DNA from: Rhodanobacter sp. B05
GTDB taxonomy: Bacteria > Pseudomonadota > Gammaproteobacteria > Xanthomonadales > Rhodanobacteraceae
Reading direction: 5' to 3'
Length of the DNA stretch: 64,000 nucleotides
Assembly: GCF_002001085.1 (NCBI RefSeq)
Contig: NZ_MUNU01000019.1
Location: 434,001-498,000 of the forward strand
Part shown: positions 9,061 to 18,319 of the stretch, one piece after another
How the letters are laid out: each line of letters begins with the position of its first letter
Position numbering within the stretch: the first letter of the stretch is position 1
Made by a program: the position numbers and the translations under genes
Notes under the pieces: generated by a model
What the model saw: the letters and a program-made list of their open reading frames with translations, nothing else
Database searches by the model: none
What the model was told of the DNA's origin: nothing

Positions 9061-9261
9061 ATGCTGAAACTTGCCGTTTCCCTTTGCATCCTCATAGTCG
9101 CGGGTACTGCTCCGGCTCACGCCGTCGACACGCCGTGCCAGGCCACATCCGTGAGGATGCTCGATCATCTCGACCACGGCGACTACACCGGCGCCACCGC
9201 CGATTTCAACGAGCGCATGAAGGCTGCGATGAGCGCCGACCAGTTGGCCAGTCTCGCCTGA
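9061..9261 (+). CDS. short exported protein, probably a truncated DUF3887 protein
   Basis: A 66-residue product with a clear signal peptide (LAVSLCILIVAGTAPAHA, cleavage near residue 21). The next part, MLDHLDHGDYTGATADFNER followed by MKAAMSADQL, resembles the start of DUF3887 domains, which normally continue for another 60 or more residues. Here a stop comes directly after ASLA, so this looks like an N-terminal remnant rather than a full gene. The stop lies six bases before the end of the convergent gene, consistent with a deletion junction. Confidence 0.45.
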   Translation: MLKLAVSLCILIVAGTAPAHAVDTPCQATSVRMLDHLDHGDYTGATADFNERMKAAMSADQLASLA

Positions 9262-9267
9262 CCGCGA

Positions 9268-9642
9268 TCAGCGACTGTCTGCCGCCGCGATCTCCAACTG
9301 CGGCAAGCTGAGTTCCTCCAGGGTGCCATTCTGGCGAACCACGAACATATGACCGCCCCGCTGCACCAGCGCGTCGCGATCCTGCAGGCCGCCGTTGACC
9401 CTGAGCCGCTGCAATGGCCGTCCGTCGGCGGCGTCGTAGACCACGACTTCATCGGCCTCGCCATCGGCAACCACCAGCCAGTCGCGGCCATCTTCACGCC
9501 AATGCGCCAGCGCGTTGAACGCCGGCCCCGTTCCGGTGCCGACGCGCGACGAACCGTCCGGCCCGAACTGGCACAAAATGATGGCGACCAGAGCCAGCAA
9601 GGGAAGCCAGCCGTGCCTGAGGACAATCGCTGTGATCTTCAT
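9268..9642 (-). CDS. hypothetical membrane-anchored protein with beta-propeller-like repeat
   Basis: Starting at MKITAIVLRHGW (ATG 9642) this is about 124 residues. A single hydrophobic helix (LPLLALVAIILCQF) is followed by two or three strand-rich segments such as DWLVVADGEADEVVVYDAAD and MFVVRQNGTLEELSL, which look like isolated blades of a WD/PQQ-type propeller. It is too short to form a propeller. Upstream in-frame ATGs at 9666 and 9690 are possible, and none has a good ribosome-binding site. No known family was recognised. Confidence 0.5.
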   Translation of the reverse strand: MKITAIVLRHGWLPLLALVAIILCQFGPDGSSRVGTGTGPAFNALAHWREDGRDWLVVADGEADEVVVYDAADGRPLQRLRVNGGLQDRDALVQRGGHMFVVRQNGTLEELSLPQLEIAAADSR

Positions 9643-9708
9643 GCCTGCATGCTGGAACCGCCGCATGACGGGCGCATGACGCGATCGCAACGATCAGGTG
9701 ACGCGGGG

Positions 9709-10089
9709 TCACTCCGCGCGCGAGCGCAATGACAGCCCCAGCGCGATCCAGCCAGTGACGAACGCCAGTCCGCCAAGCGGGGTGATGATGCCGGTCCAGC
9801 GTGGTGCACCCAGGGCCAGCGCATACAGGCTGCCGCTGAACAGCACGATGCCGAGCGCAAATGCCACGAGCGCGACGCGACGACTGCGACCACGCCCCAG
9901 TCCCGCCGCCAGCGCCAGCGCCAGCGCATGCCAGACGTGATAGTCCACCGCCGTATGCCACAGCTCGTGCTGATGCGCGTCGAGTACGCCACGCAGCGCA
10001 TGCGCGCCGAATGCGCCGAGCAGGACTGCGCTGGCGCCGGCGACGCCAACCAGCAGCGCGACTTGGGTACTGACAGGTTGTCGCAGCAT
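9709..10089 (-). CDS. DUF423 family membrane protein (YgdD-like)
   Basis: A 126-residue protein with four predicted membrane helices and the DUF423 signature GAFGAHALRG at residues about 25-34, then HTAVDYHVWHALAL and the end strand GGLAFVTGWIALGLSL. Length and topology match the family (about 125 residues), whose function is unknown. The start MLRQPVSTQ at 10089 is preferred because the longer open frame upstream has no family similarity. It is divergent from the SCO1 gene, sharing a short intergenic region. Confidence 0.85.
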   Translation of the reverse strand: MLRQPVSTQVALLVGVAGASAVLLGAFGAHALRGVLDAHQHELWHTAVDYHVWHALALALAAGLGRGRSRRVALVAFALGIVLFSGSLYALALGAPRWTGIITPLGGLAFVTGWIALGLSLRSRAE

Positions 10090-10168
10090 GGACGGGTTTC
10101 CCGGGTTTCGAGTCACAGACCGCAAGCGCTGGCGTATGCTTCGAGGGATGAACCTTCCGGATTCTCGC

Positions 10169-10783
10169 ATGAAGTCGCCCTGGCGCCGCCCCCTTGCGTT
10201 GCTCCTGCTGCTTGCCATCGGCCTGTTGCTCGCCGGCTGCCACCACGCGGCGCCGCTGCCGTTCCGGCTGACCAACCTGACCGGCCACATGCCGCAACTG
10301 GAGTTCACGCTCACCAATGACGAAGGCAAGACGGTTTCTGCCACGGACTATCGCGGCAAGGTGGTTCTGCTGTATTTCGGTTATACCCATTGCCCGGATG
10401 TGTGCCCGCTGACCATGGCGCACCTGCATGTGGTGATGCAGCGCCTGGGCAAGCTCGCCGATGGCGCACGCATCCTGTTCGTCAGCGTCGATCCCGCCCG
10501 CGATACGCCGGCGGTGCTGCATGCCTACGTCAACGCGTTCGATGCGCACGCGACCGGCCTGACCGGCCAGCCACGTGCCATCGAGGCCCTGGTGAAGCGC
10601 TATCGCTCGGCCTTCACGCGCGAGCCCGCCAGCAAGGATGGCGGCTACGAGGTCAGCCACAGCTCGGCGATCTACGTGTTCGACCGCGACGGCAACCCGC
10701 GCGTGTTGTACACACCCTCCAGCAAACAGGACGATCTGGTGCACGACCTGCACCTGCTGCTCGACAGCGGAGACCCTTCATGA
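10169..10783 (+). CDS. SCO1/SenC-family copper-binding lipoprotein
   Basis: The protein (204 residues from ATG 10169) has a lipoprotein signal peptide ending LLLAGC, with lipidated Cys24, and a thioredoxin-like SCO1 domain. The copper/redox motif is CPDVC (Cys75 and Cys79) and the third ligand is the His in EVSHSSAIYVFD. SCO1 proteins deliver copper to the CuA site of cytochrome c oxidase or keep its cysteines reduced. The in-frame ATG at 10148 is an alternative start. The stop overlaps the next gene by four bases (ATGA), so it is translationally coupled to the PCuAC chaperone. Confidence 0.9.
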   Translation: MKSPWRRPLALLLLLAIGLLLAGCHHAAPLPFRLTNLTGHMPQLEFTLTNDEGKTVSATDYRGKVVLLYFGYTHCPDVCPLTMAHLHVVMQRLGKLADGARILFVSVDPARDTPAVLHAYVNAFDAHATGLTGQPRAIEALVKRYRSAFTREPASKDGGYEVSHSSAIYVFDRDGNPRVLYTPSSKQDDLVHDLHLLLDSGDPS

Positions 10784-11256
10784 AACACGCCCCCCTGCTC
10801 GCCCTGCTTGCCGGCCTGTCGCTCGCCGCTGGCGTGCACGCAAGCGCCGCCGACCACGTGCATGCCACGCATGCCTGGATTCGCGTGCTGCCAGGCGCGT
10901 TGCCCGCCGGCGCCTATGTCACCCTGGAAAATGATGGCGACCAGCCGGTGGCGCTGACCGGCGCCAGCAGCAGGGCATACGCGCAAGTGATGCTGCACCA
11001 CAGCTCGACCGACGGTGGCGTCAGCCGCATGACGATGGTGGACTCGCTGCCAATACCGGCACACGGCGAGGCGCGGCTGGCCCCGGCCGGCTACCACCTG
11101 ATGCTGATGCAGCCGGCCGCGACGGTGAAACCCGGCAGCACGGTGCGCCTGTTGCTGAAGTTCAGCGACGGCAGCACCTTGTCCACCGATTTCATCGCCC
11201 GCCCAGCCAATGCGCTGGACGACGGCAGCGGGCACGCCGACCACCCGTCGTCCTGA
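10780..11256 (+). CDS. PCuAC-type periplasmic copper chaperone
   Basis: A 158-residue exported protein with a signal peptide (LLALLAGLSLAAGVHASA) followed by a DUF461/PCuAC cupredoxin-like domain. The Cu(I)-binding His/Met set is visible: VMLHHSS, then SRMTMVDS and finally GYHLMLMQP. PCuAC passes copper to SCO1 or directly to cytochrome oxidase CuA in the periplasm. The four-base overlap with the SCO1 gene and the nearby convergent CtaG-like gene make an oxidase-assembly cluster. The C-terminal tail is His-containing and hydrophilic. Confidence 0.9.
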   Translation: MKHAPLLALLAGLSLAAGVHASAADHVHATHAWIRVLPGALPAGAYVTLENDGDQPVALTGASSRAYAQVMLHHSSTDGGVSRMTMVDSLPIPAHGEARLAPAGYHLMLMQPAATVKPGSTVRLLLKFSDGSTLSTDFIARPANALDDGSGHADHPSS

Positions 11257-11274
11257 CACGAAGACGCAAGCGCC

Positions 11275-12147
11275 TCAGTCGGGCATGCCACCGGCAATCG
11301 CCGCCGGCGTCCGCACCGGCAACCGTCGACGCGGCAGGCGCCCGTTGCGCGACAGCCGCAGCCAGAGACGCAAGGCCAGCAGGCCACCGATTGACTCGAT
11401 CATCGCCGCAGGCACCCAGGTGATCAGGCCGCCGATCATCTGTCCGGTCAGCACGTTGAAGGTGAAGGCACGACCGCAGATCTCGAAGATCGGGTAGAGA
11501 TCGGTGCGCGAGAACGTGACGATGGCGCCGGCCAGGATCTGCGGCGACATGGTGATCGCCGGCGACAGCACGCGCATGCCCGCCACCATTCGCCCCGGCG
11601 GGTGCGGCCGGTGGTCGAGTACCAGCGACCAGTAGGCGAAGCCGCTGATCAGCATCGTCCAGTTCATGAAGCGGTAGACGCGCCAGTCCAGCATCGCCAG
11701 CGTCTGCAGATCCGGGATCAGCCAGATCAGCACGAACACGATGAACAGCACGGTGGCGACCGTCGGATTCATCAGCACGCCCAGCACTGCCCGCCACGGC
11801 CATGACCGCTGCAGCGGTCGCAACAGGTGCACCCGCCACCTCAGCGGCAGGCCGGCGCGCAACACGCTCACCGGATACGCGGTGACGATCAGCAACGGCG
11901 CCAGATGATGCAGCAGCAACTGCTGCAGGCGATGCATGAAGAACTCATGCTCGGCGTAGTAATCGAGGTAGGTGTGCAACGACAGGTAGATGATCGCCAT
12001 GCCGACCCAGAACGCCAGCTGGCGAGCGAAGCCCACGCGCAGCCGCCGGCTGCCGCGCCAGTACAGCACGCAGGCCAGCAGGAACGTGGCCAGGAAGACC
12101 CACGAAAACTCCCACGGCACCGCCCATTTCAACAGGGTTGCGATCAC
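11275..12147 (-). CDS. cytochrome c oxidase assembly protein, caa3-type CtaG family
   Basis: A 290-residue polytopic membrane protein (about seven helices) of the caa3_CtaG family. Recognisable stretches are LSLHTYLDYYAEHEFFMHRL, then QQLLLHHLAPLLIV and MSPQILAGAIVTFSRTDLYP. His-rich helices (HxxxD, HRL, LLHHL) are typical and probably bind copper or heme during oxidase assembly. It converges with the SCO1-PCuAC pair, 18 bp from the latter's stop. This is not the Cox11-type CtaG, which has a single membrane helix. Confidence 0.85.
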   Translation of the reverse strand: MIATLLKWAVPWEFSWVFLATFLLACVLYWRGSRRLRVGFARQLAFWVGMAIIYLSLHTYLDYYAEHEFFMHRLQQLLLHHLAPLLIVTAYPVSVLRAGLPLRWRVHLLRPLQRSWPWRAVLGVLMNPTVATVLFIVFVLIWLIPDLQTLAMLDWRVYRFMNWTMLISGFAYWSLVLDHRPHPPGRMVAGMRVLSPAITMSPQILAGAIVTFSRTDLYPIFEICGRAFTFNVLTGQMIGGLITWVPAAMIESIGGLLALRLWLRLSRNGRLPRRRLPVRTPAAIAGGMPD

Positions 12148-12282
12148 GATCAGGCTACTTCTTCTTCCATCCGCACCGGCGACGGCCGGGCAGCACCGCC
12201 CAGCATAATGCGGCGGGTCCGCGGCGTCTGCCCGGTTGGCACGGACTGCTTGCGGCAGATTGCCGCCGGTATTCCGCCCGGC

Positions 12283-14199
12283 TCAACGCCGACGCCGGCT
12301 GTATCGCGTGCGGCGCCAGCCGTAAAGCAGGCCGATCAGCACCACCAGCGCCGGCACCAGCACGATGTTGATCACCTTCACGCGCAGGCCGAGCGCATCG
12401 ATCTCGGCATTGAGCTGGTGTTGCACGTCGCGCAGTTCCTTGTTGATCGCCAGCTGGCGTTGGCGGAACTGCTCGATCTCGCTGCGTTGCTCGGTGGTGA
12501 TCGTGCTGGGATGGGTACCCTTGGCGGGCTGCAACTCATCCAGCCGGCGCCGCGTGTCCGCAAGCTCCTGCTCGAGTTCCTGCTCCTTCTGCAGGAATTT
12601 CTGGTCCGCCACGTTGCGCAGCGCCTGCACCCGCGTGAACGGTCGCTGCGAGGTGGAGCGGCCGCGGATCGACAGCAGCGCCGAGGAACCACTGAGGTTG
12701 TCGACCAGGTTGGTGACGAAATCCCCGTTGTTGGCGAAGATCCGTATCATCGCCTGGCCCAGCATGGTCTGTGGCTCGACCCACAACCGGTCGCTGAGCA
12801 GGTCGGTGTCGGCCACCAGCACCACCTCGGCGTTCGGCGCCGAATGGCCGCGAAAACCTGGCTTGCCGGCATCCTCGGGAAACGCGCTGTCGAACGTGCC
12901 ACGCAATCGCGCGGCCAGCACATAGTTCGCATTGTCCGCCTTGTAGCCCTGCAGCAGCCGGGTTGGATCGTTGCTGGCATCCATCACCCGTTGCGTGGAC
13001 ACCAACTCGGCATCGGCGCTGCTCTGCAGCAGGGGTATCAGCCGCGTGCGCGCCGTGGGCGTGAGGTCGAAGTGGCCGATGGTGGAGACGTTGATCCGCT
13101 GCAGGCTGGCTGTCACCGCGTCATTGCGGTTGAGCTCCTGCTCGCCCAGCCCGAGCATCGCCGGATGATTGAGGTTGCTGCCGGACAACTCGATCTGCAG
13201 TGAGCGGCTGCGATCGAGCACCACCTGGCGCGGATCGTAGGCCACTCCCCAAGCCGCAAACAGGCGCGGCAGGTTCGAGGCATGCGCGGGCAGCCCGGTG
13301 ATGTCCGGTGTGAACGGCGAGGTGTCCAGCTCGGCATCCGGATCGACGAAGACCACCAGGTGTCCGCCGTTCATCACGTACTGGTCGATCGCATACTGCG
13401 CCGCGGCTGGCAGGTTTTTCGGGTGGATCAGCAGCAGCACCTTCAGCTTGCCATCCACGTGGGTCAGCTGGTCCGGATCGAGCGTCTGCAGCGTGAACAG
13501 CTGGCCCAGCTGCTGCATCACCGCCCAGGGTTGTTCGCCAAGCGCGGGGGCGCCCTGCACCGGCAGCGAGCTGATCACGCCGATCGACGGCTTGTCGACC
13601 TGGTTCAGTTCGTACAGCAGCTTGGCGATGTCGTATTCGAGGAACGCCTCGCGCGAGGGATTGAAGAATGGAATCGACAAGGCCTTTTCCGGTACGCGAT
13701 CCTCCTCGCCCGCGCTGTCCTCGCCATGCGGCATCACGCTGCCGGCCAGGCCGAAGAACACCCGCTCGCCATTGCTGCCGCCGTTGGCGGCAATCAGGCC
13801 GCTGCCTTCGGCACTGGCCTCGTCGTCCGAGTACGGCACCGGGTCGATGACCTGCAAGCGGATGTGGCCATGCGAACGGGCCACCATCTCCTGCAGCATT
13901 TCGCGCACGCGCTGTTCGTAGCTGCGCAACTGCGGCAGGTCGCGGGTGGCGTGCTGCGAGAAATACAGGGTCAACCGCAGCGGTCGATGCAATCTGTCGA
14001 CGATCTGCAAGGTGCCCGGCGTGAGGGTGTAGAGCTTGTCGGCGGTCAGGTCGATTCGGGTGGCGTGCAGCCAGCGACTGCTGGTCACGATCAGCGGCAC
14101 GAATACCAGCACCAGCAGAATCAGTCCGGCGTACAGCGCGCCGCGCCGGGTGAGTTGCAGCGGCACGGTGAATATCGCGGGCAGGCGCAGGCGGGGCAT
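12283..14199 (-). CDS. GldG-like ABC transporter auxiliary protein
   Basis: The 638-residue protein has an N-terminal membrane helix (about 18-38) and a large periplasmic region like the GldG/ABC_transp_aux domain (TADKLYTLTPGTLQIVDRL, then GGHLVVFVDPDAELD). A coiled coil follows at about residues 530-595, with a final membrane helix (about 605-625). It is the last gene of a three-gene set with a permease (3 bp upstream) and an ATPase. GldG homologues outside the Bacteroidetes accompany ABC-2 exporters of unknown substrate. The name reflects similarity only, and no gliding is implied. Confidence 0.85.
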   Translation of the reverse strand: MPRLRLPAIFTVPLQLTRRGALYAGLILLVLVFVPLIVTSSRWLHATRIDLTADKLYTLTPGTLQIVDRLHRPLRLTLYFSQHATRDLPQLRSYEQRVREMLQEMVARSHGHIRLQVIDPVPYSDDEASAEGSGLIAANGGSNGERVFFGLAGSVMPHGEDSAGEEDRVPEKALSIPFFNPSREAFLEYDIAKLLYELNQVDKPSIGVISSLPVQGAPALGEQPWAVMQQLGQLFTLQTLDPDQLTHVDGKLKVLLLIHPKNLPAAAQYAIDQYVMNGGHLVVFVDPDAELDTSPFTPDITGLPAHASNLPRLFAAWGVAYDPRQVVLDRSRSLQIELSGSNLNHPAMLGLGEQELNRNDAVTASLQRINVSTIGHFDLTPTARTRLIPLLQSSADAELVSTQRVMDASNDPTRLLQGYKADNANYVLAARLRGTFDSAFPEDAGKPGFRGHSAPNAEVVLVADTDLLSDRLWVEPQTMLGQAMIRIFANNGDFVTNLVDNLSGSSALLSIRGRSTSQRPFTRVQALRNVADQKFLQKEQELEQELADTRRRLDELQPAKGTHPSTITTEQRSEIEQFRQRQLAINKELRDVQHQLNAEIDALGLRVKVINIVLVPALVVLIGLLYGWRRTRYSRRRR

Positions 14200-14202
14200 C
14201 GG

Positions 14203-14937
14203 TCAGCGCGTCCGCTTCAGGTCGAGCAACAGGACGCCCGCGATCAGCCAGCCCAGCGTGCTGAACAGGAAGTACACCAGGTCGCGCACGTCCAGCACGC
14301 CGCGCGAGATCGCCTCGAAATGGCGCAGCATCGACAGGTGCGCCACCGCATTCACCAACCGGCGCGGCAACGCCCCCTGGAAGAAATCCAGCACCTGCGG
14401 CTGTCCGACCAGGATCAGCAACACGCATACCAGCGCGGTGAGGATAAACGCCACCACCTGGTTGCGGGTCAGCGCGGAAAGGCAGGCGCCGATCGCAATG
14501 AAGGTCCCGGCCATCAGCCAGCTGCCCAGATAGCCGGCCAGGATCACCCCGTTGTCCGGCGAACCGAGGTAGTTGACCGTGATCCAGATCGGGAACGTCA
14601 ACGCCAGCGCCAGGCCGATGAACAACCACGCCGCCAGGAACTTGCCGAGCATCGCCTGCCACAGCGTCAGCGGCAGGGTCAGCAGCAGTTCCAGGGTGCC
14701 GCCCTTGGCCTCCTCGGCCCACATGCGCATGGTGATCGCCGGCACCAGGATCAGGTACAGCCAGGGGTGCATCACGAAGAACGGCTGCAGGTCGGCCTGC
14801 CCGCGCTCGTAGAAATCGCCGACGTAGAAGGTGAGGATGCCGGCCAGCACCAGGAAGATCACCAGGAACACGTAGGCCACCGGCGTCACGAAATAGCTGC
14901 GCAATTCGCGCCGCAGCACGGCACTCACGGGACTCAT
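14203..14937 (-). CDS. ABC-2 type permease (GldF-like)
   Basis: A 244-residue membrane protein with six helices, beginning MSPVSAVLRRELRSYFVTPV, the usual cytosolic start of ABC-2 permeases. It shows MRMWAEEAKGGTLELLLTLP near residue 77, which is characteristic of GldF/NosY-like exporters. The start overlaps the stop of the ATPase gene by four bases, and only 3 bp separate it from the GldG-like gene, so the three are one operon. Confidence 0.9.
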   Translation of the reverse strand: MSPVSAVLRRELRSYFVTPVAYVFLVIFLVLAGILTFYVGDFYERGQADLQPFFVMHPWLYLILVPAITMRMWAEEAKGGTLELLLTLPLTLWQAMLGKFLAAWLFIGLALALTFPIWITVNYLGSPDNGVILAGYLGSWLMAGTFIAIGACLSALTRNQVVAFILTALVCVLLILVGQPQVLDFFQGALPRRLVNAVAHLSMLRHFEAISRGVLDVRDLVYFLFSTLGWLIAGVLLLDLKRTR

Positions 14938-15878
14938 GCGGGCACCCCGGCACGGTCTTCGCCACTGGTGGTGATATGGCGAAACACCTCGTCCAGCCGT
15001 CCGCGCTCAAGCTGGATCTCGGACACCTCCAGGCCCTGCTCGCGCAGCAGGGTCTCGACCGGCTCCAGGATGCGTGCACCTGGCTTCGGGAACACGGTGA
15101 TGCGCCCATCCAGTGGATCGACCTCGATCCCCGCCACTTGCGGCAGGCGACCGAGCATCTCCTGCGACATGCCGCTGCCGGGTGCGCTGAACGAGACCGC
15201 GCCGTGATAACGCGAGCGCGCCTCCAGTTCGGCCGGCGTGGCGTCGGCCAGCAGTTTGCCGCGCGCGATGATCACCACCCGGTTGCACAGCGCATGCACT
15301 TCCTCCAGCAGATGGGTGGAGATCAGGATCGTGCGCTCGCGCGCCATCACGTCGATCAACTGGCGCACCGCATGTTTCTGGTTGGGATCGAGACCGTCGG
15401 TGGGTTCGTCCAGCATCAGCACCGGCGGATCGTGCAGGATCGCCTGCGCCAGCCCGACGCGCCGGCGCAATCCCTTGGACAAGGTATCGATGCCCAGTCC
15501 AAGCACGTCCTCCAGTTGCAGTTGCTGCACCACCGCGCCGAAGCGCCGATAACCCGCCTCGCCCTTGAGCCCGCGCATGCGCACGATGAACTGCAGAAAT
15601 TCGCGTACCGTCATTTCGCCGTAACTGGGCGCACCTTCCGGCAGGTAGCCGAGGGCACGCTTGGCCTGCAGCGGTTCGCGCATCACATCATGGCCGCACA
15701 CCCGCGCGCTGCCCGAGGTCGGCACCAGGAACCCGGCGATCATGCGCATCGCGGTGGATTTGCCCGCGCCGTTGGGGCCGAGCAGGCCAAGCACCTGGCC
15801 GGGCTCGACACGGATGCTGAGCGCATCCACGGCGGTCAGGTTGCCATAGCATCGGGTGAGCTGTTCGGTTTCGATCAT
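14934..15878 (-). CDS. ABC transporter ATP-binding protein (GldA-like)
   Basis: A 314-residue ATPase with Walker A GPNGAGKST (near residue 34), the signature LSKGLRRRVGLAQA, Walker B VLMLDEPTDGLDP and the switch His in ISTHLLEEV. A C-terminal extension of about 90 residues after the ATPase core is common in the ABC-2 group (DRA/Nod/Gld types). It is the first gene of the operon with the permease and GldG-like protein. The substrate of the exporter is not indicated by any neighbour. Confidence 0.93.
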   Translation of the reverse strand: MIETEQLTRCYGNLTAVDALSIRVEPGQVLGLLGPNGAGKSTAMRMIAGFLVPTSGSARVCGHDVMREPLQAKRALGYLPEGAPSYGEMTVREFLQFIVRMRGLKGEAGYRRFGAVVQQLQLEDVLGLGIDTLSKGLRRRVGLAQAILHDPPVLMLDEPTDGLDPNQKHAVRQLIDVMARERTILISTHLLEEVHALCNRVVIIARGKLLADATPAELEARSRYHGAVSFSAPGSGMSQEMLGRLPQVAGIEVDPLDGRITVFPKPGARILEPVETLLREQGLEVSEIQLERGRLDEVFRHITTSGEDRAGVPA

Positions 15879-16011
15879 GTCCGCTGGCAGGTTGTAACGG
15901 CACTACCGGCACGCGCGCCGGAAACCGGCGATGGCACCGGATGTCCTCCGGAATGTACCGCAAGCTCCGGGAGTCCGTCGGATCCGGGCCGGCCGGCGCC
16001 GCCATCACCAA

Positions 16012-16046
16012 AACGAAAGGCCCCTCCATCACGGAAGGGCCTTCGT
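16012..16046 (-). terminator. intrinsic terminator after the SRPBCC gene
   Basis: On the minus strand a stem of AAGGCCCTTCC against GGAGGGGCCTTT with a short loop is followed by CGTTTTGG. It starts about 20 bp after the stop of the gene ending at 16067. The stem is long and nearly perfect, and the T-run is short. Confidence 0.7.
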
Positions 16047-16066
16047 CATACCTCGACCAGCATGGC

Positions 16067-17440
16067 TTATTCGGCGCTGCCAGCCGACGCGGAAGCTGCG
16101 GGAGCTGCGCTGCTGGCCGAGGCCGGCGCGGAGCCGGCGGCGGCCGGCCCATTGGCGGTGCCCGCCGACGCAGGCTGCAGGCCGGCTTCCTGTTCCGGCG
16201 TCTGTGCCGGGGCTTCGGTCAGCGGCAGGGATACCTGGTGCTTGGCGTACGAAACGAAACCACCGCTGGCATCTTTCACCGCCGGCGTCACCACCATGTC
16301 GTACGGCGGGCTGAGGTTGCTGTCGAACTTGTAACCGTGCGTCTGCGCATAGGCGGTAAGCATTTTCACCGTCTGCGGCACGCCATTGAAGGTGCCGTCC
16401 CAGTCGCCCTGCAGCGTGGCACCGCCGAACGCCAGCATCGCGCGCACGTCGCCTTCCACCACCAGCCGGCCGAAACGGTCGCGGCTACCCGCGGCGGGTC
16501 CGGTTGCACCCGCGGCGCCGGCTGCGGTGCTGGCTTCGGCTGGCTCCGCGGCAGCAAGGGTCGGCGCAGTCGGCGGGGTCAACTGCTCGGCCTGGCCATT
16601 GACGGTGAGCGTGCTGGAATCGATCGGCAGCGCCACCTCGAAATCGAAATCCGGATCGCCGTAGTTGGTGATGAACAGGATCGACGGACCGGTGACATTC
16701 ACGCCCAGCTTCTTCGCCTCGGCCCGCAGTTCGGTATCGGCCTGGCTCATGGCGTCGTCCAGCGCTTCGGTACCGCCCTTGCTGCGGTCGATGTGACGCG
16801 TGACAAACAGCACGGGGCCCGGTTGCGACTGCACGATCTTGGGCAGCAACCCGCTGTAATCCACGTTGGCCACGCCGGCCAGCACGTTCTGCAGGTTGTT
16901 CAGGCTGAACTCGATGAACGAATCGGGGTCGCCGTGGATGTACAGGTTGGCGAACCGGTTGACCAGGTTCCAACCGTACTTCACATCGTAGGACCAGGTG
17001 ACCTGGGTCAGCCGGCCGTGGCCCTGGCGCTCCAGATCGAGGGTGAAATGCTTGTCCAGACCGCGCCAGCTGTTGTCCAGGTTCCAGACAATGGTTGCGT
17101 CCTGGGTGTTGTTGTCGATCTTGTCGAAGTCCGGCGTGGCGCTGGCGACGGTCAGGCCACCGTCACCGAGCTTGGCATCGGTGCTGGTCCAGCTGATTTC
17201 CGCGCCCGGGCCGAAGGCCTTGCCGGAGAACTTGAACTGCACGTTGGGGTCCAGCGAACGGAGCACCGAGTAATCCGGCAACCGTCGAAAATTGTCGAGG
17301 ACGTCGTAAACCTGGCGCAAATCCTTGCCCATCACCAACTGGCGTTCCACATGACCGCTGCCGGGCATGACCACCGCTGCCAGGACACCGATCACCGCGA
17401 CGATGACCAGGGCAACCAGAAATTCAAAGACACGCATCAT
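16067..17440 (-). CDS. membrane-anchored SRPBCC (polyketide cyclase-like) protein
   Basis: The 457-residue protein starts at MMRVFEF (ATG 17440, GGAGAA eight bases upstream). A signal-anchor helix spans about residues 6-26 (VALVIVAVIGVLAAVVM). The next ~150 residues have the START/SRPBCC pattern with VYDVLDNFRRLPDYS, the sites of ligand-cavity helices, and WNLVNRFANLYI near its end. A second, unrecognised domain follows from about 180 to 400, and the C-terminus is an Ala/Ser/Pro-rich low-complexity tail. Similar SRPBCC proteins in this order are uncharacterised. Confidence 0.7.
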   Translation of the reverse strand: MMRVFEFLVALVIVAVIGVLAAVVMPGSGHVERQLVMGKDLRQVYDVLDNFRRLPDYSVLRSLDPNVQFKFSGKAFGPGAEISWTSTDAKLGDGGLTVASATPDFDKIDNNTQDATIVWNLDNSWRGLDKHFTLDLERQGHGRLTQVTWSYDVKYGWNLVNRFANLYIHGDPDSFIEFSLNNLQNVLAGVANVDYSGLLPKIVQSQPGPVLFVTRHIDRSKGGTEALDDAMSQADTELRAEAKKLGVNVTGPSILFITNYGDPDFDFEVALPIDSSTLTVNGQAEQLTPPTAPTLAAAEPAEASTAAGAAGATGPAAGSRDRFGRLVVEGDVRAMLAFGGATLQGDWDGTFNGVPQTVKMLTAYAQTHGYKFDSNLSPPYDMVVTPAVKDASGGFVSYAKHQVSLPLTEAPAQTPEQEAGLQPASAGTANGPAAAGSAPASASSAAPAASASAGSAE

Positions 17441-17677
17441 TCCAGAGTTCTCCGAAGCGTCTTTACGCCATACCTTGGGTGTGTGCTCCCGCCGCCGCAT
17501 TGGCGCACCCGAAGGGGCAACGGACGGGGTCGGCAAAAAACCGAAGCCATGGATGTTACTTGCTCGCGGGCTGGAACGCTATCTGCGCAAAGCACCCGCC
17601 GTGCGGCCCGGGAATGACGGCTTCCACCGCCTGCGTGGCGGGCTCCCCACTCCCCGCGGCCGGGGCCTGGAAAGACC

Positions 17678-18319
17678 TCAGACGATGCCCAGTTCCAGTG
17701 CCTTCAGCACCGCACGCGTGCGGTCGCGCACGCCGAGCTTGGACAGGATGTTGGAAACATGGTTCTTCACCGTGCCCTCGGCCACCTTGAGCGAATTGGC
17801 GATCTCCTTGTTGCTGTAACCGCCGGACAGCAGCCGCAGGATCTCGGTCTCGCGCTCGGTGAGCGGATCGGGTTGCTCCAGGCTGGTGAACTGGTTCTGC
17901 ATCCGCGCCACCCCGGCCATCAACCGCTGGGTGACCATCGGCGCGACCAGCGAGCCGCCGCCGGCCACCGTGCGCACGGCCTCGACCAGTTGCTCCAGCG
18001 AGACGTCCTTGAGCAGGTAGCCGCGGGCACCGGCCTTGAGGCCCTGCAACACCAGTTGGTCGTCGTCGAACGTGGTCAGGATGATCGTCGGCGGCAGCTC
18101 GTTGCGCGCCGACAGCGCCTGCAGCACCTCCAGCCCGCTCATGTTGGGCATGCGCAGGTCCAGCAGCATCACGTCCGGCTTGATCCGCGGCACCTCCAGC
18201 ACGGCCTGGGCCCCGTCGGCGCACTCGGCCACCACGCGGATATCCTCAGCCAGGTCCAGCAGCGAACGGACGCCCTGCCGTACCAGATTCTGGTCGTCGA
18301 CGAGACAAACGGAGATCAT
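17678..18319 (-). CDS. NarL/FixJ-type response regulator
   Basis: A 213-residue two-component regulator. The receiver domain has the acidic pair in LVDDQ, the phosphorylated Asp54 in MLLDLRMPN, and the conserved Lys in YLLKDVS. The C-terminal LuxR-type HTH runs from LTEREREIL-like text (here LTERETEILRLLSGGYSNKE) to KNHVSNILSKLG. It lies 104 bp after the sensor kinase gene on the same strand, so the two form a cognate pair. The target genes are not shown by the sequence. Confidence 0.93.
   Translation of the reverse strand: MISVCLVDDQNLVRQGVRSLLDLAEDIRVVAECADGAQAVLEVPRIKPDVMLLDLRMPNMSGLEVLQALSARNELPPTIILTTFDDDQLVLQGLKAGARGYLLKDVSLEQLVEAVRTVAGGGSLVAPMVTQRLMAGVARMQNQFTSLEQPDPLTERETEILRLLSGGYSNKEIANSLKVAEGTVKNHVSNILSKLGVRDRTRAVLKALELGIV

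Noticed and set aside
13282-15207. 641-residue plus-strand frame over the GldG/permease genes
   Set aside because: No domain, and it overlaps three well-supported minus-strand genes.
17441-17677. Gap between the SRPBCC gene and the response regulator
   Set aside because: It contains several GC-rich inverted segments, but none with a terminator-like T-run or RNA consensus.
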